A DNA stretch of 15,587 nucleotides from Alphaproteobacteria bacterium UBA2966 (GTDB lineage: Bacteria; Pseudomonadota; Alphaproteobacteria; UBA2966), in contig DEBC01000074.1 of the NCBI GenBank assembly GCA_002348365.1, positions 1 to 15,587 on the forward strand, read 5' to 3'. The translations under genes and the position numbers were made by a program. The notes beneath the pieces are model-generated. The model worked only from the letters and a program-made list of their open reading frames with translations, was not told the DNA's origin and ran no database searches. Shown piece by piece: positions 1-6,614 of the stretch (its first letter is position 1; each line of letters begins with the position of its first letter).

Positions 1-1207
1 GACGCGGGTTGCCCGGGTTGGGGCTACGCCGACGCCCGTCACCGAAATCGACATCGACGATCCCATCTCTGCGGCCTTCATGGCGGCCTGCCGGGATTAC
101 GGTATGCCCATGATCCCTGATTACAACGCAAGGGTCGGCGAAGGAATGTGTCCGATCCAGATGAATACGCACCGTGGCATGCGTTTCGGCACCGTCGACG
201 CCTACATCAAGCCGGCACGAAGGCGGGCGAACTTCAGCGTACGCTCGGGCGCGCCGGTGGACCGGGTCACGGTGAGCGGCAACCGGGCAACTGGGATCGC
301 GTTCACAGTGGACGGCCGACAGCGGACCGCCGAGGCGCGACGCGAAGTCATTGTATCTGCCGGCACCTATCACTCGCCCCACCTGCTCGAGCTCTCAGGA
401 ATTGGCAACGGCGAAATCCTCGGTAAATACGGTATCCCGGTGGTACAGCACCTGCCAGGGATCGGTGAGAATTTGAGGGATCACCTGCATCCGCGTCTCA
501 CCTTCGAGACCAACTGTGCCGTCACGGTTAACGACATGCTACGGAGCCGATGGCATGGCGGGCGCGAGTTCTTGCGCTGGTTGCTGTTTCGCCGCGGCTT
601 GTTCATCACCAACAGTTTCAAAGTCATGGCGTATGCGCGCAGCGATGATGTGTCGCCGTATCCCGACATACGCATCCAATGCCAATTGTTCAGCGGTTCG
701 GTTCGAAATCTGGGCAAGGATCTCGATCCGTATTCAGGTTTTCAGCTGGGCTCCTATTTTTTCTATCCGGCCTCTCGCAGATATGTGCATCTCAATTCGC
801 CGGACCCGCGCGCCACCCCCGCTTTGCGCGCTAATTTCCTTGATGACGAAGTCGATGTGGAAAAGATAATCGCGGCGGTGAAATTGGCACGCCGGATAAG
901 CTACCAGCCTGCATTTCAATCGGTTATCGTACGCGAGACGAGGCCTGGCCCGGACGTCATGACCGACGACGAACTGAAGGACTACATATTCGAGACCGGG
1001 CAGTCGTCACATCATCCCATCGGCACGTGCCGCATGGGCGAGGACAAGGATGCGGTGGTGGATGCGCGGCTCCGTGTGCACGGCATGGCTCGGTTGCGGG
1101 TGGCCGATGCCTCAATCATGCCGTTCCACACATCCAGCAACACCAACGTGCCTTCGATCATGATCGGCGAGAAGGCCGCGGACTTGATCCTGCAAGACTC
1201 GGGCTAG
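1..1207 (+). CDS. GMC-family FAD-dependent oxidoreductase (choline dehydrogenase-like), 5' truncated
   Basis: This is the C-terminal two thirds or so of a glucose-methanol-choline oxidoreductase, a flavoenzyme family that oxidises alcohols to aldehydes. The reading frame is open from base 2 of the window, so the FAD-binding N-terminus lies off the left edge; the internal ATG at 80 is not a start. Visible family signatures are the GMC segment around SPHLLELSGIG with a following GIGENLRDHL (about 370-490), and the C-terminal SSHHPIGTCRMG (the His before Pro, codon 1013-1015, aligns with the catalytic His of the family) followed by SSNTNVPSIMIGEKAAD, whose Asn residues occupy the second active-site position. 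The tail motif is complete, ending one helix after it. Choline, polyethylene glycol and other alcohol dehydrogenases share these motifs, so the substrate is not determinable. A same-strand CoA transferase follows after 96 bases. Confidence 0.93.
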   Translation, partial: TRVARVGATPTPVTEIDIDDPISAAFMAACRDYGMPMIPDYNARVGEGMCPIQMNTHRGMRFGTVDAYIKPARRRANFSVRSGAPVDRVTVSGNRATGIAFTVDGRQRTAEARREVIVSAGTYHSPHLLELSGIGNGEILGKYGIPVVQHLPGIGENLRDHLHPRLTFETNCAVTVNDMLRSRWHGGREFLRWLLFRRGLFITNSFKVMAYARSDDVSPYPDIRIQCQLFSGSVRNLGKDLDPYSGFQLGSYFFYPASRRYVHLNSPDPRATPALRANFLDDEVDVEKIIAAVKLARRISYQPAFQSVIVRETRPGPDVMTDDELKDYIFETGQSSHHPIGTCRMGEDKDAVVDARLRVHGMARLRVADASIMPFHTSSNTNVPSIMIGEKAADLILQDSG

Positions 1208-1303
1208 GCGGGTTACTATCGCCTGTCAGGAATCTTGCGCTGGCCAACACTTCGCGTTGACGACGCATGACGGAATACGCTCTGTGACCATGGAGAGAGA
1301 CCT

Positions 1304-2572
1304 ATGACGCAAACCTCGACCTCAAGAGGCATGGCTGACCTGCGGCAGAAGGGCGATCCGCCACTGACGGGAACGCGTGTACTCGATCTCACCCAGGTCG
1401 TGGCCGGACCATACTGCACCACCATGTTGGCCGACATGGGTGCCGAGGTCGTCAAGCTGGAGCGTTTCGGTGTGGGCGATGATACCCGCCGGGTCCAGCG
1501 GTACGAGGGGCGCGAAGAGCACGAGGACTATTTCAACGCCAGCAACCGTTGCAAGAAGAGTATCGAACTGGATTTGAAGGGCCCCGCGCACCTTGAAGTG
1601 GGCCAGGCCTTGGCGGCCAAGGCGGATGTCGTCGTTGAAAACTTCGCGCCCGGTACCGCGGCACGTCTCGGTATGGCGTGGCAGGACCTTCAGCCGCTCA
1701 ATCCCAAGCTGGTCTATTGTTCGATATCGGGCTTTGGCCAAGATGGTCCGTCACGCGACCGATTGGCGCTCGACACCATGACCCAGGCTGTGGCCGGGAT
1801 GATGAGCGTCACCGGATTTCCCGACGGTGATCCGGTCATCATGGGCGCGCCCTTGTCGGACGTGATCAGCGGAATGTTCGCCGCCTACGCAGTCCTTGGT
1901 GCACTGTTCAATGTTGCCCGGGATGGGGAGGGTCAGTACATCGATGTCAGTATGCAGGATAGCCTGATCGCCGCGTTGGGCCCTCGAATGGGCGAGGCCC
2001 TGCAGGCCGGACGGTCGTCAGGCCGCATGGGCAACGAAAATCCGATCCGCGTTCCATCCGACACTTACCGGACGGCTGACGGGCGTTTCATCAACATCAC
2101 CGTGGTCAACGAGCGTCATTGGGCGCCGTTCTGTCGTGCCATCGACCGCGAGGACTGGATAGACGATCCACGGTTCGTGGACATGGCTGCGCGAATCCGT
2201 CACCGCGCCGATCTCAAGGGACCGCTGGTCGCCCGGTTTGCGGAAGAAACGCTCGACGACTGGCTGTCACGTCTTGATGCAGCCCGCGTTCCGTATGCAC
2301 CGGTCAATGATTACACCCAGGCTCTCGCTGACCCGCAGGTCGCACATCGCGGCTTGGTTCGGGAAGTCGACCATCCGCGATCGGGAAGCATCAATGTCAT
2401 CGCAGCGCCCTGGATTTCGACCGGAGGCTCACCCCCGATCACACCGCCGCCGCTTCTGGGTCAGCATACCGAGGAAGTGCTGGAATCCTGGCTGGGTTGG
2501 GACTCGAGCGCGATATCCGCGTTTCTCGGCTCAGACGAGTCTGGGGAGCCGAACGTCGCTACGGGGCCGTAG
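1304..2572 (+). CDS. Class III CoA transferase (CaiB/BaiF family)
   Basis: A 422-residue protein of the family III CoA transferases, which move CoA between acyl-CoA donors and carboxylic acid acceptors through an aspartyl-CoA anhydride. The N-terminus shows the usual LTGTRVLDLTQVVAGP entry followed by MLADMGAEVVKLE. The central QYIDVSMQDS segment places Asp219 where the catalytic Asp of formyl-CoA transferase sits. The C-terminal domain has PVND and a late LGQHTEEVL motif, as in full-length members, and length is normal. The start at 1304 is supported by a purine-rich GGAGAGAG just upstream; Met10 at 1331 is a weaker alternative. It converges on gcdH with 77 bases between the stops. In other proteobacteria a CaiB-type gene beside gcdH is a glutarate CoA-transferase, so glutarate or a related dicarboxylate is a reasonable guess, but specificity cannot be seen. 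Confidence 0.93.
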   Translation: MTQTSTSRGMADLRQKGDPPLTGTRVLDLTQVVAGPYCTTMLADMGAEVVKLERFGVGDDTRRVQRYEGREEHEDYFNASNRCKKSIELDLKGPAHLEVGQALAAKADVVVENFAPGTAARLGMAWQDLQPLNPKLVYCSISGFGQDGPSRDRLALDTMTQAVAGMMSVTGFPDGDPVIMGAPLSDVISGMFAAYAVLGALFNVARDGEGQYIDVSMQDSLIAALGPRMGEALQAGRSSGRMGNENPIRVPSDTYRTADGRFINITVVNERHWAPFCRAIDREDWIDDPRFVDMAARIRHRADLKGPLVARFAEETLDDWLSRLDAARVPYAPVNDYTQALADPQVAHRGLVREVDHPRSGSINVIAAPWISTGGSPPITPPPLLGQHTEEVLESWLGWDSSAISAFLGSDESGEPNVATGP

Positions 2573-2649
2573 GCGCAGGTCCTGTAACCCCTTCATGCCT
2601 TTCCCGGAACCTTATCAGCCAAAGCAGACGGGTTCCCGGTCAACGAAGC

Positions 2650-3876
2650 CTAGCCTCCAAAGGCGGGGATACCTGTCTGCGCGCGACCGAGCAGAAGCGC
2701 GTGAATGTCGTGCGTACCTTCGTAGGTATTGACGGATTCCAGGTTCAACATGTGACGAATGACGTGGAATTCATCGGAAATACCATTGCCACCATGCATG
2801 TCGCGGGCAGTACGCGCGATTTCGAGGGCCTTGCCGCACGAATTGCGCTTGATGATCGAGACCATTTCATGGGTGGCCCGGCCTTCATCCATCAGGCGTC
2901 CCACACGAAGACAGGCCTGGAGTCCTATGGTGATCTCGGTCTGCATGTCGGCCAGCTTCTTCTGAATCAGCTGGTTGGCCGCGAGCGGGCGGCCAAACTG
3001 TTTGCGATCGAGGGTGTATTGGCGCGCGGCGAACCAGCACGCTTCGGCGGCACCCAGTGCTCCCCAGGCGATGCCATAGCGAGCCCGGAACAGGCATGAA
3101 AGGGCCGCCTTGAGACCGATCGCATCCGGCAGCATGTTTTCCGCGGGCACGAAAACATTGTCCATGACGATTTCGCCCGTGGGAGATGCGCGGAGAGAGA
3201 ATTTTCCTTCAATTTTTGGGGTGCTCAGCCCCTCCATTCCCCGCTCTAAAATGTATCCATGCACGCGACCGTCTTCTTCGTTCCGTGCCCAGACGACCAT
3301 GACGTCGGCATAGGGAGAATTACTGATCCACATTTTGGCGCCGTTGAGGATGAACCCGCCGTCGGCCGCTTTCGACCGGGTGTTCATGCTTGCCGGATCT
3401 GACCCATGGTCCGGCTCCGTCAGACCGAAACAACCGATCCATTCGCCTGAAGCGAGTTTGGGCAGGTACTTCTGACGCTGTTCTTCATTGCCGAAGGCGT
3501 GAATGGGGTGCATCACCAGGCTCGACTGTACGCTCATGGTGGAGCGGTACGCCGAGTCAACCCGTTCGGTCTCGCGAGTCATCAACCCATAGGCAACGTA
3601 TGACGCGCCGGCGCAGCCATATCCTTCGATGGTCGGGCCGAGCATGCCAAGCCCACCCATCTCGTTCATTACGCTTCGGTCAAAGAGCTCGTGCCGGTGC
3701 GCCTCGAGGATTCGCGGCATGAGCTGTTCCTGAGCGTAAGAGCGAACCAAATCCCGGATGAGACGCTCGTCTTCCGTCAACTGGTCATCCATCAGGAAGG
3801 GGTCGTCCCACTGGAAGGAGCCTTCCTCCGGTTTGGTCGGGGTTGTGGTATCTGTTTCGGCGAGTGACGTGCTCAT
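2650..3876 (-). CDS. gcdH: Glutaryl-CoA dehydrogenase
   Basis: A 408-residue acyl-CoA dehydrogenase that closely matches glutaryl-CoA dehydrogenase, the FAD enzyme that oxidises and decarboxylates glutaryl-CoA to crotonyl-CoA in lysine, tryptophan and benzoate-type catabolism. Diagnostic stretches in order are FQWDDPFLMDDQLTEDE near residues 21-37, GYGCAG, ETERVDSAYRSTMSVQSSLV, CFGLTEPDHGSDPASM, KMWISNSPYAD, YTLDRKQFGRPLA, RDMHGGNGISDE and SVNTYEGTHDIHALLLGRA. The Glu of NTYEGTHD, residue 386, is the catalytic base position of this subfamily, and the YRS segment contains the Arg/Ser that bind the glutaryl carboxylate. No targeting extension is needed; the first 20 residues are variable. It lies 18 bases downstream of ridA on the same strand and is probably co-transcribed with it. 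Confidence 0.96.
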   Translation of the reverse strand: MSTSLAETDTTTPTKPEEGSFQWDDPFLMDDQLTEDERLIRDLVRSYAQEQLMPRILEAHRHELFDRSVMNEMGGLGMLGPTIEGYGCAGASYVAYGLMTRETERVDSAYRSTMSVQSSLVMHPIHAFGNEEQRQKYLPKLASGEWIGCFGLTEPDHGSDPASMNTRSKAADGGFILNGAKMWISNSPYADVMVVWARNEEDGRVHGYILERGMEGLSTPKIEGKFSLRASPTGEIVMDNVFVPAENMLPDAIGLKAALSCLFRARYGIAWGALGAAEACWFAARQYTLDRKQFGRPLAANQLIQKKLADMQTEITIGLQACLRVGRLMDEGRATHEMVSIIKRNSCGKALEIARTARDMHGGNGISDEFHVIRHMLNLESVNTYEGTHDIHALLLGRAQTGIPAFGG

Positions 3877-3894
3877 GGGATTCTCTCGGTCAGT

Positions 3895-4287
3895 TCATTC
3901 AGACGGGACAACGGCGGTCGTCTCGATTTCCAGCAGGGCGTCTTCGTACACCAGGCGCGATACTTCGACCAGTGTCATGGCGGGATAGTGCTTGCCGATG
4001 ATGTCGCCGTAGGCAGCGCCGACGTCCTTAACCGCTTCCACGTACTTGTCGAAGTCTGTCACATACCAGTTCATTCGGGTGATGTGTTCAGGTCCTGCGC
4101 CGGCCTCGGCGAGTACAGCCACCGTTTTCTCCAGGACCAGCCGGATCTGGCCTGCAAAATCGGGTGCGAACTCTCCTTCAGGCGTGGAGCCGACCTGCCC
4201 GGCCACAAAAACCTGGAGGCCCTCTGCGGAAACACCATTGGAGTAACCACGGGGCCGCGGCCAACCTTCTGGGTTGAGAAATTCCAT
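3895..4287 (-). CDS. RidA/YjgF/UK114 family protein (enamine/imine deaminase fold)
   Basis: A 130-residue protein of the Rid family, small trimeric proteins whose best-known member hydrolyses reactive 2-aminoacrylate and related imines formed by PLP enzymes. Visible family features are LQVFVAGQVG near residues 24-33, a central helix VLEKTVAVLAEAGAGPEHITRMNWYVTD, and the C-terminal VEVSRLVYEDALLEIETTAVV. Arg111 aligns with the catalytic Arg105 of RidA and Glu120/122 with its acidic partner, so deaminase activity is plausible. The frame stays open to 4461, but the 58 extra residues match nothing in the family. The ATG at 4287 has a GGGAG ribosome-binding site at 8 bases. gcdH follows after 18 bases, and hemA, a PLP enzyme gene, is divergent across the 238-base spacer. 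The true substrate is unknown. Confidence 0.9.
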   Translation of the reverse strand: MEFLNPEGWPRPRGYSNGVSAEGLQVFVAGQVGSTPEGEFAPDFAGQIRLVLEKTVAVLAEAGAGPEHITRMNWYVTDFDKYVEAVKDVGAAYGDIIGKHYPAMTLVEVSRLVYEDALLEIETTAVVPSE

Positions 4288-4295
4288 GCGTTTGT

Positions 4296-4300
4296 CTCCC
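4296..4300 (-). promoter_or_regulatory. Ribosome-binding site that fixes the ridA start
   Basis: GGGAG on the minus strand, 8 bases before the ATG at 4287. It supports the 130-residue start over the longer open frame that reaches 4461. Confidence 0.7.
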
Positions 4301-4417
4301 GAATTGAAACGTGTCCAGATCCCGATCGCGGCGTTAACCATGGAATACCAGGCAGTTCTTGTGTGTATACCACGTTGAACGGCCGACACGGAGCGACCCG
4401 GCATGACATAGATTAAG

Positions 4418-4444
4418 GCAATCTCAATGGCTTGAGTGCAATCT
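4418..4444. repeat. Direct repeat GCAATCT x2 flanking an inverted repeat, upstream of hemA
   Basis: GCAATCT occurs at 4418-4424 and again at 4438-4444, exactly 20 bases start to start, which puts both copies on the same DNA face. Between and partly overlapping them lies CTCAA-N4-TTGAG (4423-4436), a perfect 5-base inverted repeat. The element sits in the ridA/hemA divergent spacer, just upstream of a candidate hemA -35 box, which is a typical place for an activator or repressor site. The regulator is unknown; short repeats can also arise by chance. Confidence 0.4.
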
Positions 4445-4449
4445 GATCT

Positions 4450-4480
4450 TTGAGACTCCAAGCGGTACGCACTATATGAT
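4450..4480 (+). promoter_or_regulatory. Candidate sigma70-type promoter for hemA
   Basis: TTGAGA at 4450-4455 could serve as a -35 box. It is followed after 19 bases by TATGAT (4475-4480), or after 17 bases by the weaker TATATG (4473-4478). This lies about 45-75 bases before the hemA ATG at 4526. The boxes match the E. coli consensus only partly, so this is a suggestion, not an assignment. Confidence 0.35.
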
Positions 4481-4514
4481 TGTGAACGCTTGGGGGCGCG
4501 CGTTTGGCGGTCGC

Positions 4515-4519
4515 GAGGA
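4515..4519 (+). promoter_or_regulatory. Ribosome-binding site that decides the hemA start
   Basis: GAGGA lies 6 bases before the ATG at 4526 and supports that start over the in-frame alternative at 4490, which would add 12 residues unlike the family N-terminus. Confidence 0.7.
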
Positions 4520-4525
4520 TTTGGT

Positions 4526-5737
4526 ATGGATTACGAGAAACTGTTTGCTGAGCGAATTGCGGACCTCAAGAACGAAGGCCGATACAGGGTCTTTGCCGAA
4601 CTTGCCCGCAAGCGCGGAGACTACCCGCACGCGACACGCTACACCGAAAATGGCACTGAGGAAGTCATCGTATGGTGCAGCAACGACTACCTCGGAATGG
4701 GTCAGCATCCGGAGGTCGTGGGCGCCATGCGACAGGCCCTGGACGAGTGCGGCGCCGGCGCGGGAGGGACACGCAACATCTCGGGTACCAATCACTATCA
4801 TGTTCTTCTCGAGCGTGAACTCGCGGACCTGCACGGTAAGGAAGCGGCGCTGATCTTCACTTCGGGCTACAACGCCAACGAGGCAGGTCTCAGCACCATG
4901 GGGCGCCTGATTCCGGGCACCATCACCTTTTCAGATGAACTGAACCATGCCTCGATGATCGAGGGCATCAAGCACGGTCGGACCAATAAGCATATTTTTC
5001 GGCACAACGACCTCAATCATCTCGAGGAATTGCTGAAGGCGGCGCCCGAGGAAGCGCCGAAAATGATCGCGTTTGAGTCCGTGTATTCGATGGATGGGGA
5101 TATCGCCCCCATTGCAGAGTTTTGCGACCTGGCGGATCAATTCAACGCCATGACCTATCTCGATGAAGTTCATGCCGTCGGGCTCTATGGGCCGCGTGGC
5201 GGTGGCGTGGCGGAGCGCGAAGGCCTCATGGATCGAATCACGGTAATTAACGGCACGCTCGGCAAAGCATTCGGCGTGGGAGGCGGGTACCTTGCCGGAC
5301 CCGACGCGATCATGGATGCCATCCGCAGCTATGCCGCGGCGTTCATATTTTCAACCGCACTGTCCCCGGTCGTGGCGGCGGGTGCACTGGCCAGCGTCAA
5401 GTTCCTCAAGAAGGGGTCGGAGATGCGCGAGTGCCACCAGGAGCGGGCAGCGCGTCTCAAACAGAAGTTCGGGGACGCCGGCTTGCCGGTGATGGACTCG
5501 GTGAGCCACATCGTTCCCGTGATGATCGGTGACGCCGAGTGTTGCAAGGAGGTCTCGGATATCCTGCTCGAGGAGTACGGGATCTACGTCCAGCCGATCA
5601 ATTACCCGACCGTGCCTCGGGGTACGGAGAGGCTTCGATTTACGCCGACCCCACTCCACACCGATGCCATGATCGACCACCTCGTGGGGTCGTTGAACAC
5701 CGTCTGGGGCCGGCTGAATCTGAAACGCGCGGCATAA
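4526..5737 (+). CDS. hemA: 5-aminolevulinate synthase (C4/Shemin pathway)
   Basis: A 403-residue PLP enzyme condensing glycine and succinyl-CoA to 5-aminolevulinate, the first step of tetrapyrrole synthesis in alphaproteobacteria. It begins MDYEKLFAERIADLKNEGRY, like Rhodobacter HemA, and has VWCSNDYLGMGQHP, GAGAGGTRNISGT, FSDELNHASMIEGIKHGR, FESVYSMDGD and YLDEVHAVGLYGPRGGG (Asp213 and His216 contact the cofactor). NGTLGKAFGVGGGY supplies Lys247 as the Schiff-base lysine, and YVQPINYPTVPRGTERLRFTP closes the protein. The NISGT, LNHASMIEG and PTVPRGTERLR segments distinguish it from 8-amino-7-oxononanoate synthase and 2-amino-3-ketobutyrate ligase. Length is typical for the short bacterial form. 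It is divergent from ridA. A small conserved gene follows after 40 bases. Confidence 0.97.
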   Translation: MDYEKLFAERIADLKNEGRYRVFAELARKRGDYPHATRYTENGTEEVIVWCSNDYLGMGQHPEVVGAMRQALDECGAGAGGTRNISGTNHYHVLLERELADLHGKEAALIFTSGYNANEAGLSTMGRLIPGTITFSDELNHASMIEGIKHGRTNKHIFRHNDLNHLEELLKAAPEEAPKMIAFESVYSMDGDIAPIAEFCDLADQFNAMTYLDEVHAVGLYGPRGGGVAEREGLMDRITVINGTLGKAFGVGGGYLAGPDAIMDAIRSYAAAFIFSTALSPVVAAGALASVKFLKKGSEMRECHQERAARLKQKFGDAGLPVMDSVSHIVPVMIGDAECCKEVSDILLEEYGIYVQPINYPTVPRGTERLRFTPTPLHTDAMIDHLVGSLNTVWGRLNLKRAA

Positions 5738-5777
5738 ATTCCTCAAGCCGGGTATAGTCCCTCTCGAAGGGGGCACG

Positions 5778-6009
5778 ATGGCTTGGGAAAAGATTCCTGA
5801 AGACGATACGCTATACATTATCGAGTGCATCTATATGGGGCGCTACGCCAAGGTGTCGGCTGTGGATCCGGTAACCGCCACCGAGGTCTCCATCGTGGGT
5901 GACGCCTCGCGGAGTAAGAAGGAACTTGAGCGTGTCGCCGTTCTAAAAACTGGAGTATGTCCTCGCCAAGAACCGTGAGCGCCCTGACAAAGGCGGCATG
6001 AAGGTCTAA
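5778..6009 (+). pseudogene. Small conserved alphaproteobacterial protein (DUF6898-like), apparently frameshifted
   Basis: As read, the ATG at 5778 gives 66 residues ending at 5978, with a well-placed AGGGGG ribosome-binding site. The protein (YMGRYAKVSAVDPVTATEVSIVGDAS, then KKELERVAVLK) resembles the small cytosolic alphaproteobacterial proteins I know as DUF6898, whose function is unknown. After a run of five A at 5945-5949 the frame ends in an uncharacteristic TGVCPRQEP. Dropping one A gives KLEYVLAKNRERPDKGGMKV and a stop at 6007-6009, a natural continuation of 76 residues in all. I therefore read this as a single-base insertion in a homopolymer, either a sequencing error or a real mutation. 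Programmed frameshifting is possible but would need a +1 slip and has no obvious slippery site. It lies 40 bases after hemA, probably in the same transcript. The family name is from memory and less certain than the frameshift. Confidence 0.6.
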
Positions 6010-6022
6010 GTCGCTGGAACTC

Positions 6023-6403
6023 TCAGTTTCCGGACGTGCGTTCAATCTTGAAGGGGATTTCAGTACCGGATTGACCACTTTCGCCCGGAGCGACCTCCTT
6101 CTCGAGGTATGCCAGGACGCTGGATAGACCCTTGAAGTCATGTGCCGTGGCGGGTGAGCCGCTAATTTCACAGACTTCGCGGTCAGACCGGAACGTACCC
6201 TCGATCATTCGGCAGTCCCGGCCTGTCATCTTGTCGAGCGCGATATCACCGACGCCCTTACCGGTCATTGCGGTCGTCAGTGCGCTCGTCGCTGTCATCA
6301 AATGGTTGAAAGTCAGGGCGCCAACCACGGGTATTGAACATCCATTCAGCGCACACGCAGTGAATATCAATCCGATCGCAATCAGGTATGTATTCTGGGT
6401 CAT
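6023..6403 (-). CDS. Putative lipoprotein of unknown function
   Basis: A 126-residue protein with a hydrophobic signal sequence, TYLIAIGLIFTACALNGC. Cys22 could be a lipidation site, although the lipobox LNGC is non-canonical at the -2 position. The mature part holds TGKGVGDIALDKMTGRDC, then a second Cys (C64 and C78, possibly a disulfide) and CEISGSPATAHDF. This pattern looks like a small envelope protein family seen in alphaproteobacteria, but I cannot name a function. The start at 6403 has only a weak TTGGA before it. The gene converges on the DUF6898-like gene, with 13 bases between the end of that gene's repaired frame and this stop. Its upstream side is the AT-rich spacer shared with the DUF169 gene. 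Confidence 0.72.
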   Translation of the reverse strand: MTQNTYLIAIGLIFTACALNGCSIPVVGALTFNHLMTATSALTTAMTGKGVGDIALDKMTGRDCRMIEGTFRSDREVCEISGSPATAHDFKGLSSVLAYLEKEVAPGESGQSGTEIPFKIERTSGN

Positions 6404-6405
6404 TC

Positions 6406-6476
6406 CAATTTTGAATTAAGAATCCTAATTATGTAATTGAAATGACAGCGATTCTTTACAGTTAACAAATCGTTAA
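6406..6476. promoter_or_regulatory. AT-rich divergent spacer with inverted repeats
   Basis: This stretch is far richer in A+T than its surroundings. It holds a nested inverted repeat: CAATT (6406-6410) with AATTG (6435-6439) outside, and AATTA (6414-6418) with TAATT (6426-6430) inside around a 7-base loop. A second symmetric element is TTAAC-N5-GTTAA (6462-6476). It lies between a minus-strand lipoprotein and the plus-strand DUF169 gene, so it probably contains promoters for both and binding sites for a regulator. No convincing -35/-10 pair could be fixed. Confidence 0.4.
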
Positions 6477-6513
6477 ATTAGAGCAGCCATCGTCAGTCTG
6501 CGGTTTGCGCTGG

Positions 6514-6531
6514 CTTGGGTGTGGACCCAGG
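6514..6531 (+). other. Short hairpin in the DUF169 gene leader
   Basis: CTTGGGT-GTGG-ACCCAGG can form a 7-pair stem (one G-U pair) with a four-base loop, about 85 bases before the DUF169 start. There is no T run, so it is not a standard intrinsic terminator. It may be a leader RNA structure, or chance. Confidence 0.25.
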
Positions 6532-6598
6532 TCCGGTAGCTGGTGCGATTTGTCTCGGGGACTCAGTTCTGTAAACTCGAAGCATCAAATCAGGACAT

Positions 6599-6604
6599 GG
6601 AGGA
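6599..6604 (+). promoter_or_regulatory. Ribosome-binding site that decides the DUF169 start
   Basis: GGAGGA lies 10 bases before the ATG at 6615 but only 1 base before the ATG at 6606, and it overlaps the ATG at 6597. The start at 6615 is therefore preferred. Confidence 0.55.
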
Positions 6605-6614
6605 CATGAAATTC

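Noticed and set aside
2594..2640. Possible bidirectional terminator between the CoA transferase and gcdH
   Set aside because: CCCGGAACC and GGTTCCCGG pair only with bulges across a long loop, and there is no T run on either strand.
4360..4380. GntR-like operator around GTATAC in the ridA upstream region
   Set aside because: Only the central six bases are symmetric; the flanking bases do not pair, so it falls short of an operator-quality palindrome.
4423..4436. FNR-type oxygen-sensor box upstream of hemA
   Set aside because: An FNR box is TTGAT-N4-ATCAA; here the half-sites run CTCAA-N4-TTGAG, the opposite order, so the match is only in spacing.
4288..4461. 58-residue N-terminal extension of the Rid protein
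   Set aside because: The frame is open but the residues match nothing in the family, and a good GGGAG site sits 8 bases before the ATG at 4287.
6016..6031. Possible terminator hairpin between the DUF6898-like gene and the lipoprotein gene
   Set aside because: GGAACT/AGTTTCC forms a short bulged stem with a 3-base loop and no T run; it overlaps the lipoprotein stop codon.
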